NCBI GenBank assembly: GCA_039027855.1
Contig: JBCCJI010000003.1
Span: forward strand, 62,001-126,000
Direction of reading: 5' to 3'
Length of the DNA stretch: 64,000 nt
Source: Thermohalobaculum sp039027855
GTDB lineage: Bacteria; Pseudomonadota; Alphaproteobacteria; Rhodobacterales; Rhodobacteraceae
This document shows positions 43,270-51,944 of this stretch, one piece after another. How positions within the stretch are numbered: the stretch's first letter is position 1; each line of letters opens with the position of its first letter. Below the pieces are notes generated by a model. That model worked only from the letters and a program-made list of their open reading frames with translations. It ran no database searches and was not told the origin of the DNA. Both the position numbers and the translations under genes were made by a program.

Positions 43270-44798
43270 CAGAGGCTCTCCAGGAACCGGATGAGGGCGT
43301 CGCGTTCCGCCTTGGGCATGGCGACGACGCGGTTCTTCGCGGCCTCCGCCTCGCCCCCATGCCAGAGGATCGCCTCTAGCAGGCTCCGCGCGCGGCCGTC
43401 ATGGAGGAAATAGGTGTGGCCGCTCACCGTCTCGGTCAGGCCGATGCCCCAAAGCGGCGCCGTCCGCCACTCACGCCCGTTGGCCAGACCCTCGGGCCGG
43501 TTATCCGCCAGCCCCTCGCCCATGTCGTGCAGCAGCAGGTCGGTATAGGGCCAGATCAGCTGGAACGACTGCTCGGGCTGCCCCTCCAGCCGGTGGGTGA
43601 CAGATTTCGGCGTATGGCAGCTCGCGCAGCCGGCCATGTGGAAGGCGCGCTTGCCGGCCAGCACCTCAGGGTCGCTCACATCGCGGCGCGCGGGCACGGC
43701 GAGGTTGCGCGAGTAGAACGTCACCAGATCCAGCGCCTCGGCCGAGACCTCCACCGGGTCGCCGCCATGGGGCGCGCCGATGCAGCGCTCCTGGCTCGGC
43801 TGGCACTCGCCGTAGTTGGCGGTTTTGATCGGGGTCGAGAGGCCCATATCGCCCGAAAAGGCATCGGCCGACTGCTCGCGCACCGTCGCATGGCCCGCCT
43901 TGTGGCCGAAGCGGCCGACCATGGGGCGCTCGAACTCATGCGACCAGACGATGTTGGGCCTGCCCGAGATGCCGTCGCCATCGCGATCCTCGGGATCGGC
44001 ATTGGCCAGGATGTCCTCGGAGGGGATCGCCTCGAGAAGGCCAAGCCCGATCATCTGGGGGGCTATCCGGGGCGAGAGCATCGCCTCGGGACCGAGGGGG
44101 CCATAGCCGAGGTTGTCGGCGGTGTAGGTCGGCCGGCGCAGGCTCGCCGTTTCACCCTCCGACAGCGCGATCTCAACCTCCTCCCAGGTGACGCCCAGGC
44201 GATACTCCGCCGGGACGCCCGCGACCGAGAAATCCTGCATCTGGTTGCCATATGCGGGGTGCGGCTGGGTCGCATGGGTGCCGGGGATCGGGCCCGGATC
44301 ACCGCCGGGCACCGAGATCCTGAGGAACATCGAGACCGCGGTGTCGCCGGGCCCGTTCGGCGGATGCCCGCGCCCATCCTTCAGATGGCAGCGCTGGCAC
44401 GAGCGGGCGTTGTAAAGCGGGCCGAGACCGTCCGACGCCTTGGTCGAGGAAGGCGAGGACACCCAGAGCTTTTTGAAGAGGCCGTTGCCGACCTTGAAAT
44501 CCAGCTCACGCTCGAACGGCATATTGGCCGAATGGTTCGAGAAGGCGTTGGTATTCAGGTATTCGAACGACGTGGCGGCCCCGGCCGGACGTTCCTCGAA
44601 CGGTTCGGCCTTGTCGAACTGGGTCGGCGGTTGCAGCACGGTAGCGATGCGCCCGGCCTCAGCCTTCGTCCGCGCGACGACGTCCAGATGCGGGTCGCCC
44701 ATCGCCTCGCGCCAGCCCTCCACCGACGTCAGCGATACGGCGCCGAGGACGATGGGGAAGCCCGCGAAGATCAGTCGGGTTGCCGTGCGCTGGCGCAT
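43269..44798 (-). CDS. Di-heme DUF1111 oxidoreductase (thiol oxidoreductase-like)
   Basis: A 509-residue periplasmic cytochrome with an N-terminal hydrophobic export segment (LIFAGFPIVLGAVSL). Two heme c sites are present: CQRCH in NARSCQRCHLKDGRG and CASCH in MAGCASCHTPKSV. Other motifs are NIVWSHEFERPMVGRFGHKAG and the C-terminal HTYFLHDGRARSLLEAILWHGGEAE, as in di-heme peroxidase relatives. Sitting between two imelysins, it probably handles redox of iron during uptake. ATG at 44798 has GAGAGG upstream. The stop overlaps the next start. Confidence 0.9.
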   Translation of the reverse strand: MRQRTATRLIFAGFPIVLGAVSLTSVEGWREAMGDPHLDVVARTKAEAGRIATVLQPPTQFDKAEPFEERPAGAATSFEYLNTNAFSNHSANMPFERELDFKVGNGLFKKLWVSSPSSTKASDGLGPLYNARSCQRCHLKDGRGHPPNGPGDTAVSMFLRISVPGGDPGPIPGTHATQPHPAYGNQMQDFSVAGVPAEYRLGVTWEEVEIALSEGETASLRRPTYTADNLGYGPLGPEAMLSPRIAPQMIGLGLLEAIPSEDILANADPEDRDGDGISGRPNIVWSHEFERPMVGRFGHKAGHATVREQSADAFSGDMGLSTPIKTANYGECQPSQERCIGAPHGGDPVEVSAEALDLVTFYSRNLAVPARRDVSDPEVLAGKRAFHMAGCASCHTPKSVTHRLEGQPEQSFQLIWPYTDLLLHDMGEGLADNRPEGLANGREWRTAPLWGIGLTETVSGHTYFLHDGRARSLLEAILWHGGEAEAAKNRVVAMPKAERDALIRFLESL

Positions 44799-44911
44799 GG
44801 TTGCCTCTCGGCTGCCTTGGCAATCGCGAATAAAGCGCCGCGACAGGTCGCGATAGCGCAAACGGCTGCGGCGCTTTGGTGCGGCGCCCGGGTAAGGGCG
44901 CCGCGATGGCG

Positions 44912-46174
44912 TCACTGGAAGACGGCCGAGGGGTTGTCGAGGCTGTCCGAACCCTCGAACGCGATCTCGTTCAGGCCAAGCGCCGCGACCGCGCGCTCGA
45001 TCTCGCGGGTCTGGCCGACGAGCGCCTGAACGGCGGTCTCGATCAGCGCGCCGCCGACCTCGTTCGCCGGGTCGAGCATCATGTCGTACTTCATGCCCGC
45101 CTCAGCCGCCGTCTTGATCGCGCCGAGTGCCTGCATCGTCTCGTGCAGCGCCAGCGTCAGCCGGGTGTCGACGCCCGTGTCGGCCGCGGCGACGAGATCC
45201 GAGAGGGACGGCCCCTCGACCACGCTGCCGTCGATGCGCACATAGCGGCCATGATAGACGTTCCGGATGCCCAGACCGTCGTAATAGTGGCTGTTATGCG
45301 TGTTGTCGGCGAAGCAGTCGTGCTCCTCCTCCGGGTCGTTCAGCATCAGGCCCAGCTTCATGCGCTCGCCCGCCTGCTCGCCGTAGGACAGCGATCCCAT
45401 GCCAGTGAGGATCGTCTGGATGCCGCCGCTCGGCCCCTTGGCCATCAGCTCAGCGCGGGCCTCGCCGCCCTCTTTCCAGGCATTGGCCATCCATTCGACA
45501 TCCGAAATGGTGAGATCGGTCACCACCTTCAGATACTGCGCACGGCGGTCGCAATTGCCGTTGGTGCAGGCATCGCCCGAGGCATAGTCGGACCACGGAC
45601 GCTCCCCCGCGCCCGGGCCGGTGCCGTTCAGGTCCTGACCCCACAGCAGGAACTCGATCGCGTGATAGCCGGTGGTGACATTGGCCTCGATCTCGTCGAG
45701 CTCATGCAGCTCCTCGATCAGCTCAGCCGTGATCTCGGTGGCGTCGATGGTGGTGCCCGACACCTCGAGCGTCGTCGAGGCGACGATGTTCATCACCGCA
45801 TAGGGGTTCTCGTCGCTGGCCTCGCCGCCATCGACATAATCGATCAGCCCCTCGTCGAGCGGCCAGGCATTTACCTTGCCCTCCCAGTCATCGACGATGG
45901 CGTTGCCGAAACGATAGACCTCGGTCTGTTGGTAGGGCACGCGCGCGGCGAGCCAGGCGTCCTTCGCGGCCTGCAGCGTCTCGGCGCTCGGCGCCGCGAT
46001 GAAGGCATCGACCGCCTCACCCATGGCCCGGGCCGCGATCAGGCTATCGCCATAGCCCGCCTCGGCGATATCGGCGTAGTTCTCGACGACGGCCGCCTTG
46101 TCCACGGCCAGCGCTGCCACAGGAGACAGGGCCAGCGCCAGCACCGACGTGCTGGCGAGAATGGTGTGCTTCAC
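44912..46174 (-). CDS. Imelysin-family iron-regulated protein (IrpA-like, first copy)
   Basis: A 420-residue periplasmic imelysin. The signal peptide is VLALALSPVAALA. The domain has QTEVYRFGNAIVDDWEGKVNAWPLDEGLIDYV and the metal motif GYHAIEFLLWGQD (GxHxxE). The second half includes HNSHYYDGLGIRNVYHGRY. The start is GTG at 46174 with GGGAGAT upstream. Full length and intact motif make this the better candidate for iron binding in the operon. It lies 34 bp after the unknown protein gene and 113 bp before DUF1111. Confidence 0.92.
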   Translation of the reverse strand: MKHTILASTSVLALALSPVAALAVDKAAVVENYADIAEAGYGDSLIAARAMGEAVDAFIAAPSAETLQAAKDAWLAARVPYQQTEVYRFGNAIVDDWEGKVNAWPLDEGLIDYVDGGEASDENPYAVMNIVASTTLEVSGTTIDATEITAELIEELHELDEIEANVTTGYHAIEFLLWGQDLNGTGPGAGERPWSDYASGDACTNGNCDRRAQYLKVVTDLTISDVEWMANAWKEGGEARAELMAKGPSGGIQTILTGMGSLSYGEQAGERMKLGLMLNDPEEEHDCFADNTHNSHYYDGLGIRNVYHGRYVRIDGSVVEGPSLSDLVAAADTGVDTRLTLALHETMQALGAIKTAAEAGMKYDMMLDPANEVGGALIETAVQALVGQTREIERAVAALGLNEIAFEGSDSLDNPSAVFQ

Positions 46175-46208
46175 GGTGATCTCCCGGTCATTATGATCTG
46201 TTGGCTAG

Positions 46209-46703
46209 TCAGTGAATGACATGGCTGGCAGAGTGCGTTGCATGCGCCGCCCCGGAAGGCGAGGTGACCGCCCGACGCAGCACGATCTGGCGGAGGGTCA
46301 TCGCGACCTGCTCGCACCGATCAGCAACGACTGTGGCCATATCCGGGCGCACGATCAAGGTCGCGAACAGCGCAGCCTCCTCGCGGTCTCCGCATGCCGC
46401 GGCCCCGATCAGGTTGGCAAAAGCGCATTCATCGGCGCCAAGGCAATCGCAGTCGACCGCATGACGCATCATCGGCCGGCGGGCGTGTTCGATCAGGGTT
46501 TCGACGAAGTGCTCGAACACCCTCAGGCGGGCTGCACCCTCGCGCCCGCCGAACCGTTTGGCGAAGTCGTTCCACACGGTCTCCTGCGTCTTGGGCCCGG
46601 TGCACCAAAGACGCAGATACCGCACGGCGCGGGCCTCGACGGCATCGAGATCGTCGAGGACGCCGACCTTCGCGCTGCCGCGATTTGCGGCCTCGCGGAT
46701 CAT
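46209..46703 (-). CDS. Unknown protein coupled to HemP
   Basis: A 164-residue soluble protein I do not recognise as a named family. It shows RYLRLWCTGPKTQETVWNDFAKRFG, ARLRVFEHFVETLIEHARRPMMRH and a Cys-rich DCDCLGADECAFANLI that could bind iron or another metal, and ends His-rich (GAAHATHSASHVIH). It overlaps HemP (ATGA at 46700-46703) and precedes the imelysin, so a heme/iron role is likely by context only. Confidence 0.75.
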   Translation of the reverse strand: MIREAANRGSAKVGVLDDLDAVEARAVRYLRLWCTGPKTQETVWNDFAKRFGGREGAARLRVFEHFVETLIEHARRPMMRHAVDCDCLGADECAFANLIGAAACGDREEAALFATLIVRPDMATVVADRCEQVAMTLRQIVLRRAVTSPSGAAHATHSASHVIH

Positions 46704-46882
46704 TTCGTCAGGATCAGTTTGCCGAGCCGCGTGATCCGAAGCGTGTAGATCTGGTCGTTGTGCACGATCTGCGCGACCCGACCGTTCCGCACGAGGTCAG
46801 TCGCCCGGTGGACGGGTCGATCCGCCGCCTCGGGATCGGCCGCCTGCACGTCGCTGCGCCCGGTGACTTCCATAACGCTCAT
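46700..46882 (-). CDS. hemP: Hemin uptake protein HemP
   Basis: A 60-residue protein. Its C-terminal half matches HemP: ATDLVRNGRVAQIVHND followed by YTLRITRLGKLILTK. HemP proteins occur in heme-uptake operons of Gram-negative bacteria and are needed for efficient heme use or receptor expression. AAGGAGA precedes the ATG. It likely leads the minus-strand iron operon ending with DUF1513 at 41102. Confidence 0.88.
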   Translation of the reverse strand: MSVMEVTGRSDVQAADPEAADRPVHRATDLVRNGRVAQIVHNDQIYTLRITRLGKLILTK

Positions 46883-46885
46883 CGC

Positions 46886-47008
46886 TCAGTCTCCTTGATC
46901 GCTTTCGCGGGGATTGGTTGCCAAGGGCACGCGGCGCGACGAACCTGGTGAGACTGCCAGCGGCATCACCAGTGAACGTCGTGCGTCGGTATGGGCCTCG
47001 GCGAGCAT
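46886..47008 (-). CDS. Possible 40-residue protein upstream of HemP
   Basis: A small reading frame from ATG at 47008 with an excellent AGAGGAG five bases upstream. It ends three bases before the HemP start and encodes MLAEAHTDARRSLVMPLAV, then a short basic/Pro-rich tail. No homology is recognised. It could be a translated leader or a true small protein. Confidence 0.4.
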   Translation of the reverse strand: MLAEAHTDARRSLVMPLAVSPGSSRRVPLATNPRESDQGD

Positions 47009-47407
47009 GTCGGCTCCTCTTCGCCAAGGGGGAATCGTCCCCCCGACGGTGGGGTTGTGGGCTGACGGTCTGAACCTGACTATTTTACTCGGATACGTCA
47101 ATTCCGACTTTTGTACTCAGTCTTGATCCGCGACCTCCTCGGCCGCGGCGCGCCGTCGCATGCCGTCATCGGGTCCTCGCCGGGGCGTTCTGCCCGCCGC
47201 GCGCCGCCCCAGAGGCTGGGCGCCCCTTTACTTTCCCCAATTCCTGCCCGGGCCGCCAACCACTGCCCGTCTCGGAGCCTGTGCTTGATCCACGCGCCGT
47301 GTCGGTCGCTTATCCCACGCCGTGAGACCGTGGTGCCTCATGGTCTTGTGTCACGGCAATCGCCAGATACCATGACTTGAGGAATCGGGCTTGGGGGCTG
47401 GCGGATC
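47009..47407. other. Divergent intergenic region between the HemP operon and dapB
   Basis: About 400 bp without a supported gene. The AT-rich stretch 47078-47115 (TATTTTACTCGG, then TTGACG on the minus strand at 47101-47096) is the likely iron-operon promoter area. Near dapB, TTGTGT and TACCAT about 16 bp apart (about 47343-47371) could be its promoter. An imperfect inverted repeat CCGTGA...TCACGG lies at about 47321-47357. No RNA gene is recognised. Confidence 0.45.
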
Positions 47408-48220
47408 ATGGAGAGGATCGCGACCTTGGTGACGGGGGTGTCGGGCCGCATGGGCCAGATGCTCGTGCGCGCCGTCGACGAAGACCCGGCGCTCAGCCTG
47501 GTGGGCGCGACCGACCGGCCGGGCGCCGGTTGGGTGGGCCGCGATCTCGGCGAGGCGATGGGCGGGCACGCCTCGGGCATCGTGGTGGTCGACGATCCGC
47601 TGCCGCTTTTCGCCCGGGCGCGCGTCGTCATCGATTTCACGACGCCGGCGGCCACCGTCGCCCATGCCGGCATCGCCGCGCAGGCCCGCATCGCCCACGT
47701 CATCGGCACCACCGGTTTCTCCGAGGCGGATATCGCCGCCATCGACGCCGCTGCCCGCCACGCGACGATCGTGCGCGCGGGTAACATGTCGCTCGGCGTC
47801 AATCTGCTAATCGCGCTGGTGCAGCAGGCCGCCGCGGCGCTGCCGGTCGACTACGACATCGAGGTGCTCGAGATGCACCATCGCCACAAGGTCGATGCCC
47901 CCTCCGGCACCGCGTTGATGCTGGGCGAGGCCGCCGCCGCCGGCCGCGAGATCAGCCTGAAGGATGCCGCCGTGATGGCACGCGAGGGCGAGACCGGGCC
48001 GCGGGGCGAGGGCACGATCGGCATGCAGACGCTGCGCGGGGGCGACGTGGTCGGCGAGCACAGCGTGATCCTCGCCGGCCCGGGTGAGCGTCTGACGCTC
48101 GGCCATATCGCTTCGGACCGAATGCTGTTTGCCCGCGGCGCGGTCCGGGCCGCGCGCTGGGCGCATGACCGATCGCCCGGTCACCACGACATGATGGATG
48201 TGCTGGGGCTGCGATCATGA
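47408..48220 (+). CDS. dapB: 4-hydroxy-tetrahydrodipicolinate reductase (DapB)
   Basis: A 270-residue cytosolic enzyme of lysine/diaminopimelate synthesis that uses NAD(P)H. The Rossmann motif is VTGVSGRMGQML. Next come VVIDFTTPAATVAH and GTTGFSEAD, then the catalytic signature EMHHRHKVDAPSGTALMLGE and the C-terminal ASDRMLFARGAVRAARW. Length is standard for the family. Confidence 0.96.
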   Translation: MERIATLVTGVSGRMGQMLVRAVDEDPALSLVGATDRPGAGWVGRDLGEAMGGHASGIVVVDDPLPLFARARVVIDFTTPAATVAHAGIAAQARIAHVIGTTGFSEADIAAIDAAARHATIVRAGNMSLGVNLLIALVQQAAAALPVDYDIEVLEMHHRHKVDAPSGTALMLGEAAAAGREISLKDAAVMAREGETGPRGEGTIGMQTLRGGDVVGEHSVILAGPGERLTLGHIASDRMLFARGAVRAARWAHDRSPGHHDMMDVLGLRS

Positions 48221-48353
48221 CTGCAATCAAGCGTCACGCCATAAGGACCGGCGAAAAAATGCAGAATGTGCGGTCTGGTCGCAGGAATGGTTGCAAACAA
48301 CGCCCTGTAAGTTGCCGACACACCGCTAACTCCGAGGCTCAGGGTAGAGCGTG

Positions 48354-48875
48354 ATGAGAGACACGGCAGACACCGGCGCGCTGAACCTGGTCAAGCTCTG
48401 CGTTGGGGCTGACAGCATTGAAGACCTCGCTGACTGGCAGGCGCATGTGATGGCGGAACGTCGCCGCGCAGGGCTCGCGCTGGAACCACGTCATGTGACG
48501 CGGCAATGGCCGCGCAGGGCCGAGCAGATCCTTCCGGAGCCGGAGGGGCAGGACGAGAGTGAAGCCGGCGGATCGCTCTATTGGGTGATCCGGGGCGTGA
48601 TCCTGGTGCGCCAGCGCATCCTCGCGTTTGAGGAGACACGTGGCGCCGACGGTATCGTCCGCTGCGGCATCGTGCTGGATCCGACCCTCGTGCGTACCGA
48701 GGGCAGGCCCCGCAAGGTGTTTCAGGGCTGGCGTTATCTGACGGCCGCCGATGCGCCACCGGATCTCGGTCCCTGGCGCCGGCGAGGAGAGACGGGCGAT
48801 GCCAGGGGGGTATCGCTGCCACGCGAGCTTGAAGCGGCGCTCGATACCTTCGGGGTGGGTGCCGCCGGAAGGTGA
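48354..48875 (+). CDS. DUF1489-family protein
   Basis: A 173-residue cytosolic protein typical of alphaproteobacteria. LNLVKLCVGADSIEDLADWQA at the start and GGSLYWVIRGVILVRQRILAFEE in the middle are diagnostic, with VRTEGRPRKVFQGWRYL later. Function is unknown. ATG at 48354 is used; GTG at 48351 directly before it is equally possible. It lies five bases before the next gene. Confidence 0.87.
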   Translation: MRDTADTGALNLVKLCVGADSIEDLADWQAHVMAERRRAGLALEPRHVTRQWPRRAEQILPEPEGQDESEAGGSLYWVIRGVILVRQRILAFEETRGADGIVRCGIVLDPTLVRTEGRPRKVFQGWRYLTAADAPPDLGPWRRRGETGDARGVSLPRELEAALDTFGVGAAGR

Positions 48876-48879
48876 CACC

Positions 48880-49488
48880 ATGAACCGTCTCGACGCACGG
48901 CTGTCGGACGTCCTCGAACCCGTCAGGGATATCGCCGTGGGCGAGATCCTGGAGACCATGGCGCGCAGCCTTGGTGACGGCTTGGACGTGCGCGCCGAGC
49001 CCAAGTGTCGCGACACCGCGGGCTCTGTGACGCGCGAGGGCAAGCTTGCGCTGCCGCGCAGGGGCGATCTGTTGATCCTGCGCGAGGGCAATGACGGCCT
49101 CATCCGCCGCGTTGAAAGCGACCATGTCCTGCGCTTTGAGCCGGTGACCCTGGTCGAGCCGGAAGGCTTTGTCTGCGTGATCAGCCCGTTCCGCTGGGAC
49201 GCGATGCAGGTGCTCTGCGAGCGGGGCGAGAACGAGGGCGGATGGACCCCGAACTGGGGCCCGGTGCGCCGCTGGTTCCTCGAGTGGTTCCAAAGCCGCT
49301 ATTCCGCCGAGGCGCCCGATCTCGACGGTGCGGTGCATGCGCTCAACGGACCCGAGGACAGGGCGAGCGGATGGCTGTTCCAGATCGATCTCGGCTCGGC
49401 CCCGGTCGAGACCCTGTCGGACATGATCGGCGCCTTTGCCGAGACGGGGCTGCCCCGGATCCGCATCGGGCGGAACGTTATTGCCTGA
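48880..49488 (+). CDS. Protein of unknown function downstream of DUF1489
   Basis: A 202-residue soluble protein I cannot assign. It contains LDARLSDVLEPVRDIAVGEIL, LPRRGDLLILREGNDGLIRR, NWGPVRRWFLEWFQSRYS and a C-terminal LPRIRIGRNVIA. It probably forms an operon with the DUF1489 gene (4-bp gap) and converges on grpE across a 146-bp gap. GAAGGTGA precedes the ATG. Confidence 0.75.
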   Translation: MNRLDARLSDVLEPVRDIAVGEILETMARSLGDGLDVRAEPKCRDTAGSVTREGKLALPRRGDLLILREGNDGLIRRVESDHVLRFEPVTLVEPEGFVCVISPFRWDAMQVLCERGENEGGWTPNWGPVRRWFLEWFQSRYSAEAPDLDGAVHALNGPEDRASGWLFQIDLGSAPVETLSDMIGAFAETGLPRIRIGRNVIA

Positions 49489-49634
49489 CCCCGGCGGCTG
49501 AGCACCCGTTTCTGCCCCACTGCCCCGCTGCCCCGACAGTGGCGTCGCTTTAGGCGCCGTGCTTCTCCCGGCGCCTCGGCACTCTCAGGGCCGCCGCGCT
49601 GTTGGCCTGCTGCGATGCGGCAGTTACGCAGCCG
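49489..49634. other. Convergent gap with short repeats
   Basis: The gap holds three consecutive CTGCCCC heptamers (about 49511-49533) and a GGCGCC...GGCGCC dyad separated by 13 bases (about 49555-49580) that could act as a weak bidirectional terminator. No gene is seen. Confidence 0.4.
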
Positions 49635-50423
49635 CTACCCCGCCGCGCGGGCGACGCCGACCATGGCGGGGCGGAGCAGGCGGCCCGAGATCGTGAAACC
49701 GACCGTCATTACCTCGATGACCGTGCCGGGCTCGGCGCCGGGGATCGGGGCTTCGAACATCGCCTGGTGCAGGTTGGGGTCGAACTTCTCGCCCTTCTCC
49801 GGCACGGTCTTTTCAATCTTGTGCTTGGCAAAAGCGTTCACCAGTTCGCGGAGCGTCAGGTCTACGCCCTCGACGAAGGCGGCGTGCTGCTCGCGGAGCG
49901 CCTCATCGGCACTCGCCAGCGCCCGCTCCAGATTGTCATGCACGCTGAGCAGATCGCGCGCGAGCTTGGTGCCGCCATAGGCTTCGGCGTCCTTGCGGTC
50001 GCGCTCGGCCCGGCGCCGTACGTTCTCCGCCTCAGCCAGCGCGCGCATCAGCTTGTCCTTCAGCTGCTCGCGCTCGGCCGTCAGCGCGGCGATCTCATCA
50101 TCGCGCGGGTCTTGCTCAAACGCCAAAGCTTCCTCGGCGGCCTCTGCCGCGCCGGCGAGAGACTCGGCCGTCGCCTCGGCTGCGGCGTCATAGAGCGCCT
50201 CGGCCTCGGCCGCGCCGTCGAGACCTGCAGAGCTGGCCGCGGGCTCGGTTTCGACGTCACCGTCAGTGTCGGGGGCAAGGTCTGGTGCGCCACCGCCACC
50301 GGCGATCGCCTCGTCCACCGGCTCGACGCCGTCGGTCGCGGGATCGGTCCCGGGATCGGGCGCCACGCTCTCCGCTGGGTTCGCCTCGGGGGCGCCGGGT
50401 TGGGTCTTGTTCGTGTCGCTCAT
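49635..50423 (-). CDS. grpE: Nucleotide exchange factor GrpE
   Basis: A 262-residue DnaK cochaperone. A long acidic, Ala/Asp/Glu-rich N-terminal extension (to about residue 95) precedes the coiled-coil dimer helix (LTAEREQLKDKLMRALAEAENVRRRAERD) and the C-terminal beta domain (GEKFDPNLHQAMFEAP, PGTVIEVMTVGFTISGRLLRPAMVGVA). ATG at 50423 is better spaced from GGAAG than ATG at 50426. It follows hrcA by about 90 bp, the usual heat-shock pairing. Confidence 0.95.
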   Translation of the reverse strand: MSDTNKTQPGAPEANPAESVAPDPGTDPATDGVEPVDEAIAGGGGAPDLAPDTDGDVETEPAASSAGLDGAAEAEALYDAAAEATAESLAGAAEAAEEALAFEQDPRDDEIAALTAEREQLKDKLMRALAEAENVRRRAERDRKDAEAYGGTKLARDLLSVHDNLERALASADEALREQHAAFVEGVDLTLRELVNAFAKHKIEKTVPEKGEKFDPNLHQAMFEAPIPGAEPGTVIEVMTVGFTISGRLLRPAMVGVARAAG

Positions 50424-50515
50424 CATCGTCTTCCGTTGTCTCGCGCCGGTCCAAATCGGGACGGCAGGCGTGATCGGGCGCGTCATCGCGTCGGTATCTC
50501 ATGTCCGGGCGGGGT

Positions 50516-51691
50516 CTAGCGTATCTCGACCTTGCCCGTCACGGGGTCTGTCATCACCGCCTCAGATGCACCGCTGGCCGGCTCGGGGATGCGGAGGCCC
50601 GGGCTACCGGCGCTGCCACCCACCAGCCGACCCACCAGGCGTGCGGTATAGTCCACCATGGGCACGATCCGCCCGTAATTGAGGCGCGTGGGGCCAATCA
50701 CCCCGATGGCGCCGATCACCTGATGCTGGGCATCGCGGTAGGGCGAGACCACCATCGACGATCCCGAGAGCGAGAACAGCTTGTTCTCCGAGCCGATGAA
50801 GACCCGAACGCCGCTACCGCCCTCGGCCAGATCGAGGAGGTGGGCAATGTCGCGCTTGCGTTCAAGATCGTCGAACAGCTGGCGCACCCGCTCCAGCTCC
50901 TCGGCGGTCTGACCGGTCTGCAAGAGATGCGCGCGGCCCCGCACGATCAGTTGCCCCGGGATCGCATCGCTCGGCGGCGTGGCGGTGCTGCCGTCGGACC
51001 AGAGCGCGATCCCCCGCTCCACCAGCGAGGCGGCCAGCCGGTCCAGCGTCGCGCGGTTGGCATCCATCTGCGCCGCCACCTGGGTCGAGACCTCGGCCAG
51101 CGTCCGGCCGCGCAGCTGCGCATTCAGAAAGTTCGCGGCCTCGCGCATGGCCGAGGGCGTGAGACCCGCCGGCGGATCGAAGACGCGGTTCTCGATCGTG
51201 CCGTCGCTCATCACCAGCACCGCCAACGCGCGGTCGGGACCGAGCGAGACGAACTCCACATGCTCGACCGGGCTCTCGCGCTTCGGCGCGTAGACAAGGC
51301 TCGCGCACTGGCTGAGGCCCGAAAGCAGCGCGCCGGCATGGTCGAGGGTGGCGCCGAGGTCGTGCTCCGGCGCTTCGATGGCGCGGTCGATCTGCGCCCG
51401 CTCGGCCGGGTCTATATCGCCGACCTGCAGCACGGCATCGACGAACAAACGCAGGCCGAGATGCGAGGGCACCCGCCCCGCCGAGACATGGGGGCTGTCA
51501 AGCAGGCCCGCAAACTCCAGATCCTGCATCACGTTGCGGATCGTCGCCGCCGAGAGCCCATCGCTGGAGGCACGCGACAGGGTACGCGAGCCGACCGGCT
51601 CACCCGTCTCGAGATAGGTTTCGACCAGCTGTCGGAAGATCTCGCGCGACCGGTCGTTGAGATCGGCGAGGCTGGGCGGCGACACCGGCAT
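50516..51691 (-). CDS. hrcA: Heat-inducible transcription repressor HrcA
   Basis: A 391-residue repressor of class I heat-shock genes. The N-terminal winged HTH reads LNDRSREIFRQLVETYLETGEPVGSRTLSRAS. A DNA-recognition segment, SAATIRNVMQDLEFAGLLDSPHVSAGRVPS, comes next. The GAF-like domain ends with GAIGVIGPTRLNYGRIVPMVDYTARLVG. It sits in the conserved arrangement upstream of grpE and divergent from rph. No CIRCE dyad was found in the 253-bp upstream gap. Confidence 0.96.
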   Translation of the reverse strand: MPVSPPSLADLNDRSREIFRQLVETYLETGEPVGSRTLSRASSDGLSAATIRNVMQDLEFAGLLDSPHVSAGRVPSHLGLRLFVDAVLQVGDIDPAERAQIDRAIEAPEHDLGATLDHAGALLSGLSQCASLVYAPKRESPVEHVEFVSLGPDRALAVLVMSDGTIENRVFDPPAGLTPSAMREAANFLNAQLRGRTLAEVSTQVAAQMDANRATLDRLAASLVERGIALWSDGSTATPPSDAIPGQLIVRGRAHLLQTGQTAEELERVRQLFDDLERKRDIAHLLDLAEGGSGVRVFIGSENKLFSLSGSSMVVSPYRDAQHQVIGAIGVIGPTRLNYGRIVPMVDYTARLVGRLVGGSAGSPGLRIPEPASGASEAVMTDPVTGKVEIR

Positions 51692-51714
51692 CGTCTCCTC
51701 CTGCCAAGGCCCTG

Positions 51715-51743
51715 CAGGTAAGCGGCAGGGGTTTCGTCGTCAA
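51715..51743 (-). promoter_or_regulatory. Candidate hrcA promoter
   Basis: On the minus strand TTGACG (51743-51738) is followed after 17 bases by TACCTG (51720-51715). The -35 is good and the -10 is poor. It lies about 24 bp before the hrcA start, with GGAGGAG between. Confidence 0.3.
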
Positions 51744-51944
51744 TCGAGAGTGTTGCCACCAGCCCATATGCCTCTCCCTCGGACACCGCCTGCGCCAAGA
51801 CCACGAGCAGTGATCCCGGGTAGCTGCGCCGGTCTGCCATGATCCCCGGCCTGGCTGGACCTTGCCGGCCGGGGCGGATAGCAGGGCGGGGCGTGGCGGC
51901 CCATGGGGCGTTGACGCACCATGCGACCTCTGGAGACCTGACCA

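Noticed and set aside
47321..47357. Inverted repeat upstream of dapB as a lysine riboswitch or terminator
   Set aside because: Pairing is imperfect and short, with no T-tract and no recognisable riboswitch core.
51692..51944. Search for a CIRCE element (TTAGCACTC-N9-GAGTGCTAA) before hrcA
   Set aside because: Only a lone GAGTGTTGCC-like fragment was found; there is no dyad.
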